Assembly (NCBI RefSeq): GCF_030065535.1
Contig: NZ_JASJND010000004.1
Coordinates: 1-64,000, forward strand
Source: Microbacterium dauci
GTDB taxonomy: Bacteria > Actinomycetota > Actinomycetes > Actinomycetales > Microbacteriaceae
Length of the DNA: 64,000 nucleotides
Reading direction: 5' to 3'
Position 1 is the first letter of the stretch. Every line of letters starts with the position of its first letter. The position numbers and the translations under genes are program-made. The notes beneath the pieces are model-generated. The model saw nothing but the letters and a program-made list of their open reading frames with translations. It was not told where the DNA came from and ran no database searches. This document shows, one piece after another, positions 1-9,116 of the stretch.

Positions 1-4
1 ACAA

Positions 5-26
5 GTGCACGCTGTTGAGTTCTCAA
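5..26 (-). promoter_or_regulatory. rRNA operon leader motif
   Basis: Read on the minus strand this is TTGAGAACTCAACAGCGTGC plus two bases, the conserved leader/processing element found upstream of actinobacterial 16S (and 23S) genes. It implies an rRNA operon transcribed leftward out of the window. The rRNA genes themselves are not in view, so the identification rests on the motif and on the promoter just upstream. Confidence 0.7.
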
Positions 27-80
27 GGATCGGATGCTCCCACACCACCCTTCCGGGCTTCGTAGTGAGGCAACTTCACT

Positions 81-109
81 AGCTTAGGACGCGTTCTAAA
101 CTCCGTCAA
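81..109 (-). promoter_or_regulatory. Promoter of the leftward rRNA operon
   Basis: On the minus strand TTGACG (104-109) is separated by exactly 17 bp from TAAGCT (81-86), a near-consensus sigma70-type promoter. It lies about 55 bp upstream of the conserved rRNA leader motif at 5-26, so it should drive the rRNA operon beyond the left edge. Confidence 0.65.
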
Positions 110-121
110 ATCCGACACGCC

Positions 122-502
122 GTGCTTCTTGCGAAGCTCGTGTGGCGGATCACCGAGGTCATCGGCATCCTGATCCCACCTAGGCCGAAACGGCCAGACC
201 CAACCGCGAACGGTTGTTTCTTCTCAGGGGAGTGGTTCACCAGCTTGAGGGCGGCGGGCCTTTCGGCCTGTCGCTCTGCCCTGTGGGGCGAACAGGTAAT
301 AACTTACGTCGATCCTGGCCCCTCGGCAAATCGGTGCGTGCACGCGGGCGTGTCGCGCGGGATTCCGCGGGCGGCGGGGCGCGGGGTTCCGCGCGTGCGG
401 AGGGCTGGGGCCGTGATCTGGATCGCCACGGCCGCCATACCCTCCCCATCTGGGCTCGTCCACCCCTTACGCTTCCCCGGTCATTCGGGCCAGGGTGTGA
501 GT
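122..502. other. Intergenic region between rRNA promoter and mak
   Basis: About 380 bp without a convincing gene. It holds two small GAAA/CGAA-type hairpins (GGCC-GAAAC-GGCC at 183-195 and CAACCG-CGAA-CGGTTG at 201-216, the latter followed by a T-rich run) and a GC-rich stem-loop segment around 245-300. The upstream parts of the open frames here look like non-coding composition. It presumably contains upstream activating sequence for the rRNA promoter and the mak promoter, but no clear -35/-10 pair for mak could be picked out. Confidence 0.4.
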
Positions 503-1741
503 GTGCGATTCGAAGACGATCTCGGTGCCTGGGTGGCGCGACAGCGCTGGTATGCCGGCAAGAGTCACGAGCCGCGATTCCGCATGCTCGACGCCAGACC
601 CACCACCGGTGCGACGACCTACCTCGTGATGGATGACGCGGGTGCCGTTCCCACCCTGTACAACGTGCCCCTCGCACACAGCGACCGCAGCGAAGGGGAC
701 GATGTCGCCGCACGCGATGGCGACCGTTATCTGGTCGACGCGACGCAGCATCCCGACTTCACCATCGGCATGCTCCGCGACATGGGACTCGACGTCGAAC
801 GCGTGACCTCGTCGCGCGTCCTCACCGGTGAGCAGTCGAACACCTCGATCGTCTACGACGTCGACGGGGCACCGTCGATCATCCTGAAGCTCTTCCGCAC
901 CCTTCACCACGGTGAGAACCCCGACGTCACCGTCCAGCGCGTGCTCAGCGAGGCGGGCTCTCCCTTCGTCCCGCGGTTCTTCGGCAGCCTCGATGCGGAG
1001 TGGCCCGACGTGGGCAGACCCGAAGGCGTGGCCCGCGGCACCCTCGGCTTCGCGCAGGAATTCTTGCGCGGCGTCCGCGATGGATGGGCGATCGCCCTCG
1101 ACGAAGCGCGCGCCGGCCGCGACTTCACCGCCGCCGCCCGCGATTTGGGTATCGCCGTCGCGGGAGTGCACGGCGCCCTGGGCGCTGCCCTCGAGACGAA
1201 GGATGCCGATGAGGCCGTCGTCACGGCCACCGGTGCCGCCTGGGCTCGGCGTCTGTCGATCGCGGCGACCGAGGTTCCCGCCGTCGCACACCGACGGGCC
1301 GCGATCGACTCGGTGTACCGTGCTGCGCTCACCCGCCCCTGGCCGCGACTGCAGCGGATTCACGGTGACCTCCACCTCGGACAGGTGCTCGCCGTTCCCA
1401 ACGGCGGGTGGCGCATCGTCGACTTCGAGGGCGAACCGCTCCGCCCGATGCAGGAGCGCGCGATCCCCGACCTCCCTCCGCGCGACGTCGCCGGGATGCT
1501 GCGCTCGTTCGATTACGCGGCCGCCGTCGGCGGTGGTCCGGATGCCGCCGACTGGGCAGCCGCGTGCCGCACGGCCTTCGTGGAGGCGTATGCCGCGGCA
1601 CCCGGGGCTGTGGCGCTCCATCCCGAGCTGCTGCGGGCGCTCGTCCTGGACAAGGCCGTGTACGAGTCCATCTACGAGGCGCGCAATCGACCGAATTGGC
1701 TCCCCGTCCCGCTCGCGGGGATCGATGCCGCGCTGAGCTGA
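503..1741 (+). CDS. mak: Maltokinase
   Basis: Phosphorylates maltose to maltose 1-phosphate with ATP in the trehalose/alpha-glucan (TreS-Mak-GlgE) pathway; cytosolic. The N-terminus carries the WYAGKS motif typical of the maltokinase cap domain. The C-lobe has the aminoglycoside-phosphotransferase-like catalytic loop HGDLHLGQ (about residue 287) and the metal-binding DFEGEP (about residue 307). A GTG at 503 gives 412 aa, within the usual family range of about 410-460. AGGG at 492-495 lies 7 bp before it, whereas the longer open frame upstream has no family similarity. It is convergent with the trehalose-synthase-like gene, fitting the pathway pairing seen in actinobacteria, although here the two are not co-transcribed. 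Confidence 0.85.
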   Translation: MRFEDDLGAWVARQRWYAGKSHEPRFRMLDARPTTGATTYLVMDDAGAVPTLYNVPLAHSDRSEGDDVAARDGDRYLVDATQHPDFTIGMLRDMGLDVERVTSSRVLTGEQSNTSIVYDVDGAPSIILKLFRTLHHGENPDVTVQRVLSEAGSPFVPRFFGSLDAEWPDVGRPEGVARGTLGFAQEFLRGVRDGWAIALDEARAGRDFTAAARDLGIAVAGVHGALGAALETKDADEAVVTATGAAWARRLSIAATEVPAVAHRRAAIDSVYRAALTRPWPRLQRIHGDLHLGQVLAVPNGGWRIVDFEGEPLRPMQERAIPDLPPRDVAGMLRSFDYAAAVGGGPDAADWAAACRTAFVEAYAAAPGAVALHPELLRALVLDKAVYESIYEARNRPNWLPVPLAGIDAALS

Positions 1742-1742
1742 T

Positions 1743-1768
1743 CCGCCGGCAGGCGATCAGCCCGGCGG
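1743..1768. terminator. Possible bidirectional terminator between mak and treS
   Basis: CCGCCGG (1743-1749) and CCGGCGG (1762-1768) form a 7-bp stem between the convergent stops of mak and treS. There is no T-run, so it is only a plausible factor-assisted terminator. Confidence 0.4.
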
Positions 1769-1772
1769 CGGG

Positions 1773-4058
1773 TCACTCCGCCTCAGGCGCCTCCAGGAGC
1801 AGGAACATCGCGCCGTACCCCGGCAGCGAGACCGAGAAGCTCTGCAGATCGTCGACGCGACCGATGGTCTCTCCGGTCGCGGCGTCGACGACGCTGCTCT
1901 GCGGCGTGAGGTGCGCTGACCGCACCGTCCCCTCGACGGGGTCCGCCGAGAAGTTCAGGACCGTGACCTGGAGCGCGGCATCCGTGTCGGCCTGCCCGTC
2001 GTCGAGACGGTGCACCGACACGAGCATCCCGGCATGCGCGACCTCGGGGATGTCGACCTGGGACGCCGTGGCGATCCCGTGCTCGCGGCGGAGGTCGAGG
2101 ATGGCGCTCAACCGCGACGCGAACGACTCCGGGTCCTCGAGCTGCGCGGGCAGCGGACCGTACAGCGCACGGCCGCGCGGCATGCCGGACGTCGACCGCG
2201 TGGCATCCGGATCCACATCGAGCAGGTCGTGCGCACCGCGCTCGATCCACCGGGTGTCGCCGGCGCTGATGAGATCGGCGACCTCGTCGGCGGGCAGGGT
2301 CAGCATGCCGACGAGGTCCCACCCGGAGAGGGCGAAGACGCCGGGCTGCCAGGCGTTGTAGGCGCACAGGAGCAGGTGCGCCTCGCGGATCGCGGGAACG
2401 TCGGCCTCGGTGATGTCGTCGAGGCGCGGGATGCCGCGAGTGGCGGCGATCAGCGACGTCGTCGTGCAGGCGATGCCGTTCTGGGTGAAGACGCGGTTGT
2501 AGTCGCCGGCGTCGACGAGCGCTTCGGTCAGCTCTGCGCGGATGACCTCGGCGATCTCGCCGCCCGAGATCTCCTCGCCACGGAACTCGTAGACGTCGTC
2601 GCCGTGACGGGTCGCCCAGTGCACCAACTCGTAGGTGAGCTCGTCGTGATTCTGCAGACCGTGCACGAGCTGCACGGGTGCGACACCGAGCTCGAGGGAA
2701 GTGGTGAGGGCGAGCCGGAGGAACTCCGTCTGACCCGTGGCGAGCGCGTGATGGTATCCAGGCCGACCGATGAAGTCGTATGACAGGTCGGCGCCGACCG
2801 CGCCGGTGTCGCGGATGTCCTCGATCGTGAGGTTGAGCTCCTGGAAGGTGAACCCGCCGACCTTGCGGACCATCCCGGCGATGATGTGGTTCGCGGCGTG
2901 CGAGAGCGGGTGACCCTCCGACCACGCCGGGAGCCCCTCCGTGCTCTTCTCGACACCGAGGAAGCCGTTGGCATCGAGGCGGAGGGCGCTCGTCCCGAGT
3001 TCGCCGAGCGAGTGCAGGGCGTCGCCGATGACGAGCCGCATGCCGGCGAAGGTGGGGTCGAGCCAGTTGATCGAGGGCTGCCCCTGCTTGAAGTAGTGCA
3101 GGTACACCCAGCGCCGCGTGATCCCGTCGGGACCGACGACCGGCGCGGTGGCGCTCCAGTTCGTCTCCTTCACGCCGGGCGTGTAGAAGATCACACGCTG
3201 CAGCGCGCCGATGATGTACCCGTGCTCGGCGAGCTCGTGCTCGGTCGCGGGATCGAGGTTGACGCTGTCGTATCCCTCGGGGACCTCTGGCAGAAGGTGC
3301 CAGTCCTCGGGCGGGATCGCGACCATGTGGTAGATCCCGGGGTAGTCCTTGAAGCCCATCTCCGCCAGGCGGAAGTCGGCGCCCTTGCCGGTGTGCCCCG
3401 GGACGATGTCGTCGATGATGCTGCCGCCGTGCGAATCCGCCACGTCGCACAGATCGCGGAAATCGTCCTCGGTGCCGAACGCGGAATCGATGGCCGTGCT
3501 GATGCGGTCGAAGTGACCGTCGACGCTCGGCGTCTCCCCCCAGCCCGCGATGCCACCGGCACGCTTGACTGGACCGGTGTGGATCGCGGTGATCCCGATG
3601 CGCTCGAACGTCGACCACAGCTCGTCGTCCCCGAGGGCGGCGAGGAACGACTGCCCCGGTCGGGTGATGAGCGAGATCGGGTACGCCGTGAACCAGACGT
3701 CGCTCGTCGCGATCGCGCGTCGCGCATCGGGGCGCGCGTAGGCGTTGCGCCACATGGTCGGCTGACCTGAGAGCTGCCGGGCGAGCACATCGGCATCCTT
3801 CAGCATGGACTGCCGCACCAGCCACTCGATGTACGACGGGTTCGTGCCGTTGGCGGTGCGCGGATCGGTGCGGATGCGGCGGACACTGCTGCCGCGCAGA
3901 TTGTCGCGTGGCCGCAGCCGGCGCGGACGGGCGGGATAGCGCTGTTCGTCGTAGCTGATCTCGGGCATCTCGAGGTCGGATTCCTCAGCGGCCGAAAGCC
4001 CTGCCAGGTCGATGGGGCCGGTGTACAGGTCTTCGGGCCGATCGTCGTCACGCGCCAT
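1773..4058 (-). CDS. treS: Trehalose synthase-like GH13 enzyme (maltose alpha-D-glucosyltransferase)
   Basis: A GH13 alpha-amylase-fold enzyme, 761 aa, of the group annotated as maltose alpha-D-glucosyltransferase, which interconverts maltose and trehalose. The GH13 catalytic set is visible: nucleophile Asp in LRLDANGF (about residue 360), acid/base Glu in FQELNLT (about 406) and the stabilising Asp in QNHDELTYE (about 470). A beta-sandwich C-terminal domain follows. The sequence differs from the classical TreS type and belongs to a separate clade with the [14 protein letters not shown] start of the barrel, so the exact reaction is inferred from the family name and from the maltokinase next door. 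The first about 65 residues are charged and poorly conserved. Confidence 0.75.
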   Translation of the reverse strand: MARDDDRPEDLYTGPIDLAGLSAAEESDLEMPEISYDEQRYPARPRRLRPRDNLRGSSVRRIRTDPRTANGTNPSYIEWLVRQSMLKDADVLARQLSGQPTMWRNAYARPDARRAIATSDVWFTAYPISLITRPGQSFLAALGDDELWSTFERIGITAIHTGPVKRAGGIAGWGETPSVDGHFDRISTAIDSAFGTEDDFRDLCDVADSHGGSIIDDIVPGHTGKGADFRLAEMGFKDYPGIYHMVAIPPEDWHLLPEVPEGYDSVNLDPATEHELAEHGYIIGALQRVIFYTPGVKETNWSATAPVVGPDGITRRWVYLHYFKQGQPSINWLDPTFAGMRLVIGDALHSLGELGTSALRLDANGFLGVEKSTEGLPAWSEGHPLSHAANHIIAGMVRKVGGFTFQELNLTIEDIRDTGAVGADLSYDFIGRPGYHHALATGQTEFLRLALTTSLELGVAPVQLVHGLQNHDELTYELVHWATRHGDDVYEFRGEEISGGEIAEVIRAELTEALVDAGDYNRVFTQNGIACTTTSLIAATRGIPRLDDITEADVPAIREAHLLLCAYNAWQPGVFALSGWDLVGMLTLPADEVADLISAGDTRWIERGAHDLLDVDPDATRSTSGMPRGRALYGPLPAQLEDPESFASRLSAILDLRREHGIATASQVDIPEVAHAGMLVSVHRLDDGQADTDAALQVTVLNFSADPVEGTVRSAHLTPQSSVVDAATGETIGRVDDLQSFSVSLPGYGAMFLLLEAPEAE

Positions 4059-4269
4059 ACGTCCACGCTACGGAGTCGATCGGCGGAATGGCAGGACTGG
4101 CATCTGCGGACCGGACCGGGTATGGCGGGTCAGTGCGCCGGGATGAGCTTCGGGATCACGCGGACGTAGACGACCATGCCGAGGAGCTCGATGAGGGTCT
4201 GTTGCGATGACCCCGCCGGCCAGCATGTTCGAAGGTGGTGCCAGACTCCCTCCACGTCGCTCGAGATGA
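4059..4269 (-). other. Intergenic region with a possible membrane-protein remnant
   Basis: About 210 bp between treS and the lactate permease. On the minus strand a short open stretch ending at a stop at 4130-4132 reads ...LIELLGMVVYVRVIPKLIPA, a hydrophobic then basic segment that looks like the C-terminal end of a membrane protein. It has no start or upstream partner, so it may be a degraded gene end or chance. The promoter of treS must lie here, but no clear motif was identified. Confidence 0.25.
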
Positions 4270-5877
4270 TCAGCGCACGAACGAAAGCAAGAACACCCAG
4301 ACGCACACGTAGGCGAGCATGCCGAGGCTGTACTTGATCGACGCCCGCAGGATCTCGCTCTCTCTGCCCGTGAGCCCGACGGCACCCGCCGCGATGGCGA
4401 TCGACTGCGGTGAGACCACCTTCGCGACGGTGCCACCGGCGGTGTTGGCGGCAACGAGCAGCGTCGGGTCGACCCCAATGCGCTGCGCAGTGACGGTTTG
4501 GAGGTGCGCGAAGAGCGTGTTGTTGTTCACCACCGACCCTGTCACGAACACACCGAACCAGCCGATGATCGGCGCAAACAGCGGGAACACGAGGCCCACC
4601 GCCGCCAGGGCGTTGCCGATCGTTGCGGACCCTCCGGAGAAGTTGGCGATGTTCGCGATGACGAGGATCAGTGCGATCAGGATGATCGGTGTGCCCAGGG
4701 CTCGAACGGTCCCGACGAGCTGTCGCCCCAGCTCGCCGACGCTCACTCGCGGCATCGTGAGGAAGGAGACGATCACCGCGATGAGAATCGCTGTACCGGT
4801 GGCGTTGACCGGGGTGAACGCCCAGGTTGTCGCGACCGCTGCGTCGGACCCGGCGGGAACGACGACGCCCGTGATACCCGGGATCGGGACAGCAAAGGTC
4901 AACCACGCCAACGGGCCTTCGGCAGCGAAGAGCGCCTTGAACCACGGAACGCTCCACACGAAGATGAGGCCGGTGAGGATGTAAAACGGGCTCCACGCGA
5001 CCACGACATCGCCGAAGTCCTGTCGAACGCGATCCGGGATCTCACTCCCCCCTTCGCGATAGACGCGTCGCGGCTGCCAAATCCGCGAGACCCCGAAGAC
5101 GACAACCATACCCACCAGCCCCGGGACGATGTCCGCGAGCTCGGGGCCGAGGAAGAGCAGGATGGCGGCTTGTGTGCCTGCGTACGCGACGGCGACGGCC
5201 GCGGTGATCGGGAGTGTCTCTCGCAGCCCCCGAAGGCCGTCGAGGATCATGACGAGGATGAACGGCACGCTGAAGGTGAGAAGTTGGAGGACGAGCACCA
5301 TATCGGCGGACAGGTCCGCGAGTGGCACCTCACCGACCTGCGCGCCGACGATGACGGGGATACCAATCGCCCCGTATGCCCCAGCGGCGACGTTGGCAAC
5401 GAGCGACAGCATGGCGGCTTTGATCGGGCCGAACCCAAGTTGCACGAGCAGCGCGGCGCAGATGGCGATCGGCACACCGAACCCCGCTGCGCCCTCGAGG
5501 AACGCTCCGAAGCAGAAGCTGATGAGCAGCACCTGGATGCGTTGATCGGGTGAGATGCCGGAGATGCTGTCGCGGATGACGTCGAAGCGCCCACTGGCGA
5601 CGGTGATGCGGTACAGCCACACGGCCATGACGATGATGTAGGCGATCGGCCAGATCGCGGTGAGGACCCCGAAGAGCCCCGCGCCGGCGACTGAGCCGAT
5701 CGGCATTCCGAACGGCCACACCGCGACGACGATCTCCACGATGACGGCAATCGCCGCGGCGACGAGGCCGCTGAGCTTGAAGACGAGCAAGCCGATCAGG
5801 AAGACGGCGATGGGGAGAACAGCGATGAGAGCGGACAGCCAGAGTTGGCCGGTCGGGTCAAGCGTCTGAGTCCACAT
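4270..5877 (-). CDS. lctP: L-lactate permease (LctP family)
   Basis: Proton-coupled L-lactate uptake across the cytoplasmic membrane. The 535-aa protein has the LctP architecture: about 12-14 hydrophobic segments, the FGAFLEGAAGFGVPIAICA signature around residues 118-136, and the VNNNTLFAHLQTVTAQ region near the C-terminus. Length matches the family (530-560 aa). The ATG at 5877 is preceded by AGAGGAG. It is monocistronic as far as can be seen. An L-lactate dehydrogenase gene lies on the far side of the genomic island, and without the island the two would be about 2 kb apart. An inverted repeat upstream (5910-5935) could bind its regulator. Confidence 0.88.
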   Translation of the reverse strand: MWTQTLDPTGQLWLSALIAVLPIAVFLIGLLVFKLSGLVAAAIAVIVEIVVAVWPFGMPIGSVAGAGLFGVLTAIWPIAYIIVMAVWLYRITVASGRFDVIRDSISGISPDQRIQVLLISFCFGAFLEGAAGFGVPIAICAALLVQLGFGPIKAAMLSLVANVAAGAYGAIGIPVIVGAQVGEVPLADLSADMVLVLQLLTFSVPFILVMILDGLRGLRETLPITAAVAVAYAGTQAAILLFLGPELADIVPGLVGMVVVFGVSRIWQPRRVYREGGSEIPDRVRQDFGDVVVAWSPFYILTGLIFVWSVPWFKALFAAEGPLAWLTFAVPIPGITGVVVPAGSDAAVATTWAFTPVNATGTAILIAVIVSFLTMPRVSVGELGRQLVGTVRALGTPIILIALILVIANIANFSGGSATIGNALAAVGLVFPLFAPIIGWFGVFVTGSVVNNNTLFAHLQTVTAQRIGVDPTLLVAANTAGGTVAKVVSPQSIAIAAGAVGLTGRESEILRASIKYSLGMLAYVCVWVFLLSFVR

Positions 5878-6180
5878 GAGGGGGCTCCTCTGGGTCGATT
5901 CGGGCTCATGCTATCGACGTGCAGGTCCCGATAGCGAGCAGATTTGCGTGTCGGGATGCGACGTCAGTACGCCTGCACGCACGCAGTGTGCGTGAGGCCC
6001 GCAGCCGCGTGATCGGCGAAGGGGTCCGTGGCAAGCAGCGGTCGGGTTCTCGTTATGCGATGCCGGAGCCGGGTATACCGATCACGAGGAACACCCATGG
6101 CTTCGAAGTGCAGACTGGGCGAGCACCCGCGCCTTGCTGAACGAGGCACGCCGTCGCCTCACTGCGGCATCCAGAAATGG
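5878..6180. other. Upstream region of lctP
   Basis: About 300 bp with no convincing gene. GCTATCG (5910-5916) and CGATAGC (5929-5935) form a perfect 7-bp inverted repeat with 12-bp spacing, 33-58 bp upstream of the lctP start. It is a plausible operator for the permease. Nothing else is recognisable up to the terminator at 6181. Confidence 0.4.
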
Positions 6181-6207
6181 AAAAACCCCCGACTCGCGGG
6201 GGTTTTT
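6181..6207 (-). terminator. Original terminator of the tRNA-Ser gene
   Basis: AAAAACCCCC (6181-6190) and GGGGGTTTTT (6198-6207) form a perfect 10-bp stem with a 7-nt loop and A/T tails on both sides, an excellent intrinsic terminator. It immediately follows, on the minus strand, the detached 3' end of tRNA-Ser at 6209-6236, so it is best read as the tRNA terminator before island insertion. Confidence 0.85.
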
Positions 6208-6208
6208 C

Positions 6209-6236
6209 TGGCGGTGACGGTGGGATTTGAACCCAC
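6209..6236 (-). repeat. Left attachment site: 3' fragment of tRNA-Ser
   Basis: These 28 bp are identical to the last 28 bases (including encoded CCA) of the intact tRNA-Ser at 28754-28844 and then diverge abruptly (CGAG here, GGTA there). Only the T-arm/acceptor 3' half is present, so this is a displaced tRNA end, the classical scar of tyrosine-integrase insertion into a tRNA 3' end. Confidence 0.85.
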
Positions 6237-6243
6237 CGAGTAG

Positions 6244-7029
6244 ACGATCAGGACCACGGGGGCGCTTGTCGCCGCGGTCGGGTCGCTCAGCGCGCTCGAG
6301 CAGGTCGGCTTGGGACATCCCCTCACGATCTCGCTCGCTCTCGTCGCCGTCGTGCTCGGGATCGCCTTCGTGCTCATCGAACGACGCAGCCCCGAGCCGC
6401 TCGTCCCGCTGGACGTCTTCCGCAACCGCGACCTCACCGTCGGCAACGTGGTCATGCTGCTAATCGGCGCGGCGATGGTTGCCCTCTTCTTCGCCTTGTC
6501 CGTCTATATGCAGGCGGTCCTCGGGTACGACGCTCTCGTCACCGGGCTCACACAGCTCCCTCTCGCCGGGGCGCTCGTGATCATGGCGGGCCTGGTCCCG
6601 GCCGTCATCGCCCGGTTCGGGGCGAAGCCGACCCTGATCGGGTCGCTCGTCATCCTCGCGGCCGGTCTCGTCTGGCTCTCGGCCGCGCCCGCAGATGCAC
6701 AGTTCGTCGTCGACATCTTGGGCCCGAGCACCCTCATCGGAATCGGGATGGGCGGCGCCTTCGTCACCACCACCCAGCTGTCGGTCGACGGCGTCGAAGG
6801 CGGCGAGTCGGGACTGGCCGGCGGCTTGGTCAACACGAGCCAGCAGATCGGCGGAGCACTCGGTCTGGCCCTCCTCGGCACGCTCGCATCGGTTCGCACG
6901 GAGGCGCTGATCGACAGCGGCGTCGCGACACCTGACGCACTCACCAGCGGATTCTCATGGCTCTTCATGGCGACCGCCGCAGTGACACTCGTCGCCGCGA
7001 CTGCAGCGGGATTCGCGCGCCGCAACTGA
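6244..7029 (+). pseudogene. MFS exporter (DHA2/EmrB type), C-terminal half only
   Basis: Encodes roughly the last six membrane segments of a 14-TM DHA2-family drug/proton antiporter. The segment typical of the region after the central loop (LIERRSPEPLVPLDVFRNRDLTVGN) is followed by hydrophobic helices and the STLIGIGMGGAF and LVNTSQQIGGALGLA motifs of the family. The reading frame is open from just after a TAG at 6241 and about 8 bp inside the left attachment repeat. The N-terminal half of about 230 residues is absent, so the gene was cut at the island boundary. A TTG at 6310 could be used, but a half transporter is unlikely to function. Confidence 0.8.
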
Positions 7030-7051
7030 CTCGCCATCGGACCCGGATCGG

Positions 7052-7096
7052 GGAAGTTGGGTGCTTGACACCTCGCGTCTAAAGCACCCAACTTCC
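7052..7096. terminator. 15-bp perfect inverted repeat downstream of udh
   Basis: GGAAGTTGGGTGCTT (7052-7066) is repeated in inverse at 7082-7096 with a 15-nt loop. It sits between the MFS remnant and the last gene of the long leftward operon. It probably ends transcription from both sides, although there is no T-run; a remnant of a small palindromic element is the alternative. Confidence 0.5.
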
Positions 7097-7125
7097 TACG
7101 TTCGCCTCGACCACTTGGGCGCCTC

Positions 7126-7911
7126 TTACCGTTTCGTCGTTGACCCGCGGCCGAGTGGAATGTCTAGGAACGGCCCACCGAGGACAGAGTGAGAGTCCGG
7201 CAACTTCGGCGGCGTTCCGGCGATCTCTTCGAGCCGCGCGGCGGCGTCATCTACTGGGTGATATCCGACGCGGCGTCCCGGTTCGAGGTTGAACCAGCCG
7301 GGACTGTTGTTGGAGACCGCCCAGATCAAGTGGTGGCCGGGAGTCTCCAGGTTAGCTACCGCCTCGACCAGGCCCACCATGTCGGCCGCGGACAGCCAAG
7401 TAGCAACGGTGCGGCCTGCGGAGGGCTCCGTCCCGAATGTGCAGATGCGAGCCGACACTACGCACATCCCGAACCGGTCGGCGAACAAGCTGCCAAGAGC
7501 CTCCATCGCGGCTTTGCTCACCCCGTAGAACGAGTCGGGTCGGACCTCGCGAGAGTCCGCGTCCGCGCCGGTCAGATACCCGCCGGCGTGGATCGAGCTG
7601 GCAAGCATCACCCGCCGCACACCGGCATCGCGAGCCGCTTCCAGCACGCGCCGGGTCCCGTCGATGTTCACCGTGAGGAGGTCCTCCCAGGGTGCTTCTG
7701 TGGGGATCCCCGCCAGGTGGACCAGGGTGTCGGCGCCGTCCAGGACCTTTGCGAGGGTCTCCGAATCGGCGATGGAGCCTCGCGTCCATGTGCTGTCCGC
7801 ATGCTCCGGGATCTGTACGTCCAGCAGCCGGAGCTGGTGGCGGGTCGCGAGCTGTGGGCTCACCGCCTGCCCGATGACGCCGGCGGCGCCGGTGATGACG
7901 ATGACAGCCAT
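7126..7911 (-). CDS. udh: Uronate dehydrogenase (NAD-dependent, SDR/epimerase type)
   Basis: Oxidises D-glucuronate or D-galacturonate to the aldaric acid lactone with NAD+, the first step of the oxidative uronate pathway. The 261-aa protein has an N-terminal Rossmann GxxGxxG (GAAGVIG, residues 7-13), substrate-side SSIHAGG and the catalytic Y-x-x-x-K (YGVSK, about residue 129). This short extended-SDR size is typical of uronate dehydrogenases. The start overlaps the stop of the gene upstream (TGATG). The assignment is supported by the glucarate-type dehydratase, keto-deoxyglucarate dehydratase and semialdehyde dehydrogenase in the same locus. The substrate epimer is not decided. Confidence 0.78.
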   Translation of the reverse strand: MAVIVITGAAGVIGQAVSPQLATRHQLRLLDVQIPEHADSTWTRGSIADSETLAKVLDGADTLVHLAGIPTEAPWEDLLTVNIDGTRRVLEAARDAGVRRVMLASSIHAGGYLTGADADSREVRPDSFYGVSKAAMEALGSLFADRFGMCVVSARICTFGTEPSAGRTVATWLSAADMVGLVEAVANLETPGHHLIWAVSNNSPGWFNLEPGRRVGYHPVDDAAARLEEIAGTPPKLPDSHSVLGGPFLDIPLGRGSTTKR

Positions 7912-9116
7912 CAGGCGGTGAGCAGTCGGCGGGTCTCCTCCAGCCGCTCCCGGGGGACGAACTGACCGAAGGTGTCGTTGGCGAAGAACGTGACTCCGTC
8001 GGTGAGGTCCCGATGGGAGCGGAGCACTTCGCGCTGGTACTGGTAGCTGCGGATGTCGTCGAGGTGCGTGCGGTACGCGTACCAGGGGTCTACGAAGTCC
8101 ACCGCGTACAGGGTGCGTGCGCGCATCCGGGCTTTGCTCTGCAGGTTCGGGATAATTTCGGTCCGCTCAACGAGCACAGCGAAGGTGGATACGACGATGG
8201 CGTCCAGCGCGTCGTAGCACTCGTCGGTCATCCCCCACACGTCGCGTTCGACATCGGCTCGCCAGTAGCTGTCCATCCAGTAGATCTGGCGGTCACCCAT
8301 TGCATCCCGCAGTCCGAGGAAGAACCTCCGGATCCCCTCCTGACGTTCGACCGTCAGCTCCGGGGCGTTCTTCGGGTTCCAGAAGCCGAGGAGTCCGAAC
8401 TGGTTACCCAGCAGCACCCCGTCCAGAGCGAAGTCGGCGACGAACGCGGCGGTCTGACGCGCGACGAACTCACCCGCGAGGGTGCCTTCGGGGATGCCGT
8501 CGGGCCACCCGGCGTAGCTTCGGGAGTCGGCGTTCAGGGGAAGGGTGACGTCGATGAGGCCAGGGATCTCGTGACCGCCGGCGTCCGCGCGAGCAGCTGC
8601 GACCTCGGGATGGCGAATGGTCTTCCATTCGCTCCGGCAGAACTCGGGCCCGGGCTCGAGGTATTCCAACAGACGGAGCCGCACGCTGCGTCGCTGGGCC
8701 TCTTCGCGAATTGTGGCGTAGATGTGCGCGAGCGACCGGTAATCCAGCTCCTGCTCGGAGAGGACCATCATCGGTCCCGCCGAGTAGGGGTTCGCGGATC
8801 GCTCCCCCCCTTCCCGCACACGGTCGAGCCAATTGGCGTTGTGGTTGCGCATGGCCGTCTCGAAGGTCTGGCCCGTGTCCGGATCCCACGCGTACGCGTT
8901 GTACCGCGCCCAGTCGAAGGTGTCATCCAGCCCGTCGGGCCCCCGCCAGTCGAGCACGTGGTCGCCGTTACCGGCGCAGAACACGATGGTGAGATCGTTC
9001 CCGTCGATCCACTCCGCATGGTGGTCGAAGAACGCCGCCACACCGTCCTCGGGCGCGCGGAGATCGTCGAAGATCTTGGGGGTCACCCACAGGCAGACTT
9101 CGTGGGGGGAGGTCAT
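7911..9116 (-). CDS. Uncharacterised enzyme of the uronate operon (glycosidase-like)
   Basis: A 401-aa cytosolic protein without signal peptide that I cannot assign to a named family. It is rich in aromatic and acidic residues (MVLSEQELDYRSLAHIYA, VLLGNQFGLLGFWNP, YWMDSYWRADVE), with a pattern suggestive of a TIM-barrel glycoside hydrolase or lyase acting on a sugar. The ATG at 9116 is preceded by AAAGGAA and overlaps the upstream stop (ATGA). A longer upstream reading frame is contradicted by that overlap. Its place between the uronate dehydrogenase and another unknown enzyme suggests it processes imported uronate oligosaccharides or a pathway intermediate such as an aldarolactone; this is inference from context only. 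Confidence 0.6.
   Translation of the reverse strand: MTSPHEVCLWVTPKIFDDLRAPEDGVAAFFDHHAEWIDGNDLTIVFCAGNGDHVLDWRGPDGLDDTFDWARYNAYAWDPDTGQTFETAMRNHNANWLDRVREGGERSANPYSAGPMMVLSEQELDYRSLAHIYATIREEAQRRSVRLRLLEYLEPGPEFCRSEWKTIRHPEVAAARADAGGHEIPGLIDVTLPLNADSRSYAGWPDGIPEGTLAGEFVARQTAAFVADFALDGVLLGNQFGLLGFWNPKNAPELTVERQEGIRRFFLGLRDAMGDRQIYWMDSYWRADVERDVWGMTDECYDALDAIVVSTFAVLVERTEIIPNLQSKARMRARTLYAVDFVDPWYAYRTHLDDIRSYQYQREVLRSHRDLTDGVTFFANDTFGQFVPRERLEETRRLLTA

Noticed and set aside
122..502. N-terminal extension of the mak reading frame back to a GTG at 122
   Set aside because: The added 127 residues have no maltokinase similarity, run over hairpins and the rRNA promoter region, and the GTG at 503 has a well-spaced ribosome-binding site.
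6209..6236. A complete second tRNA-Ser at the left end
   Set aside because: Only the last 28 bases are present; no anticodon arm, D arm or 5' acceptor strand follows.
6028..6243. Short plus-strand frames left of the island
   Set aside because: One ends TVGFEPTE, which is simply the translated tRNA-Ser 3' end; no homology or ribosome-binding site.
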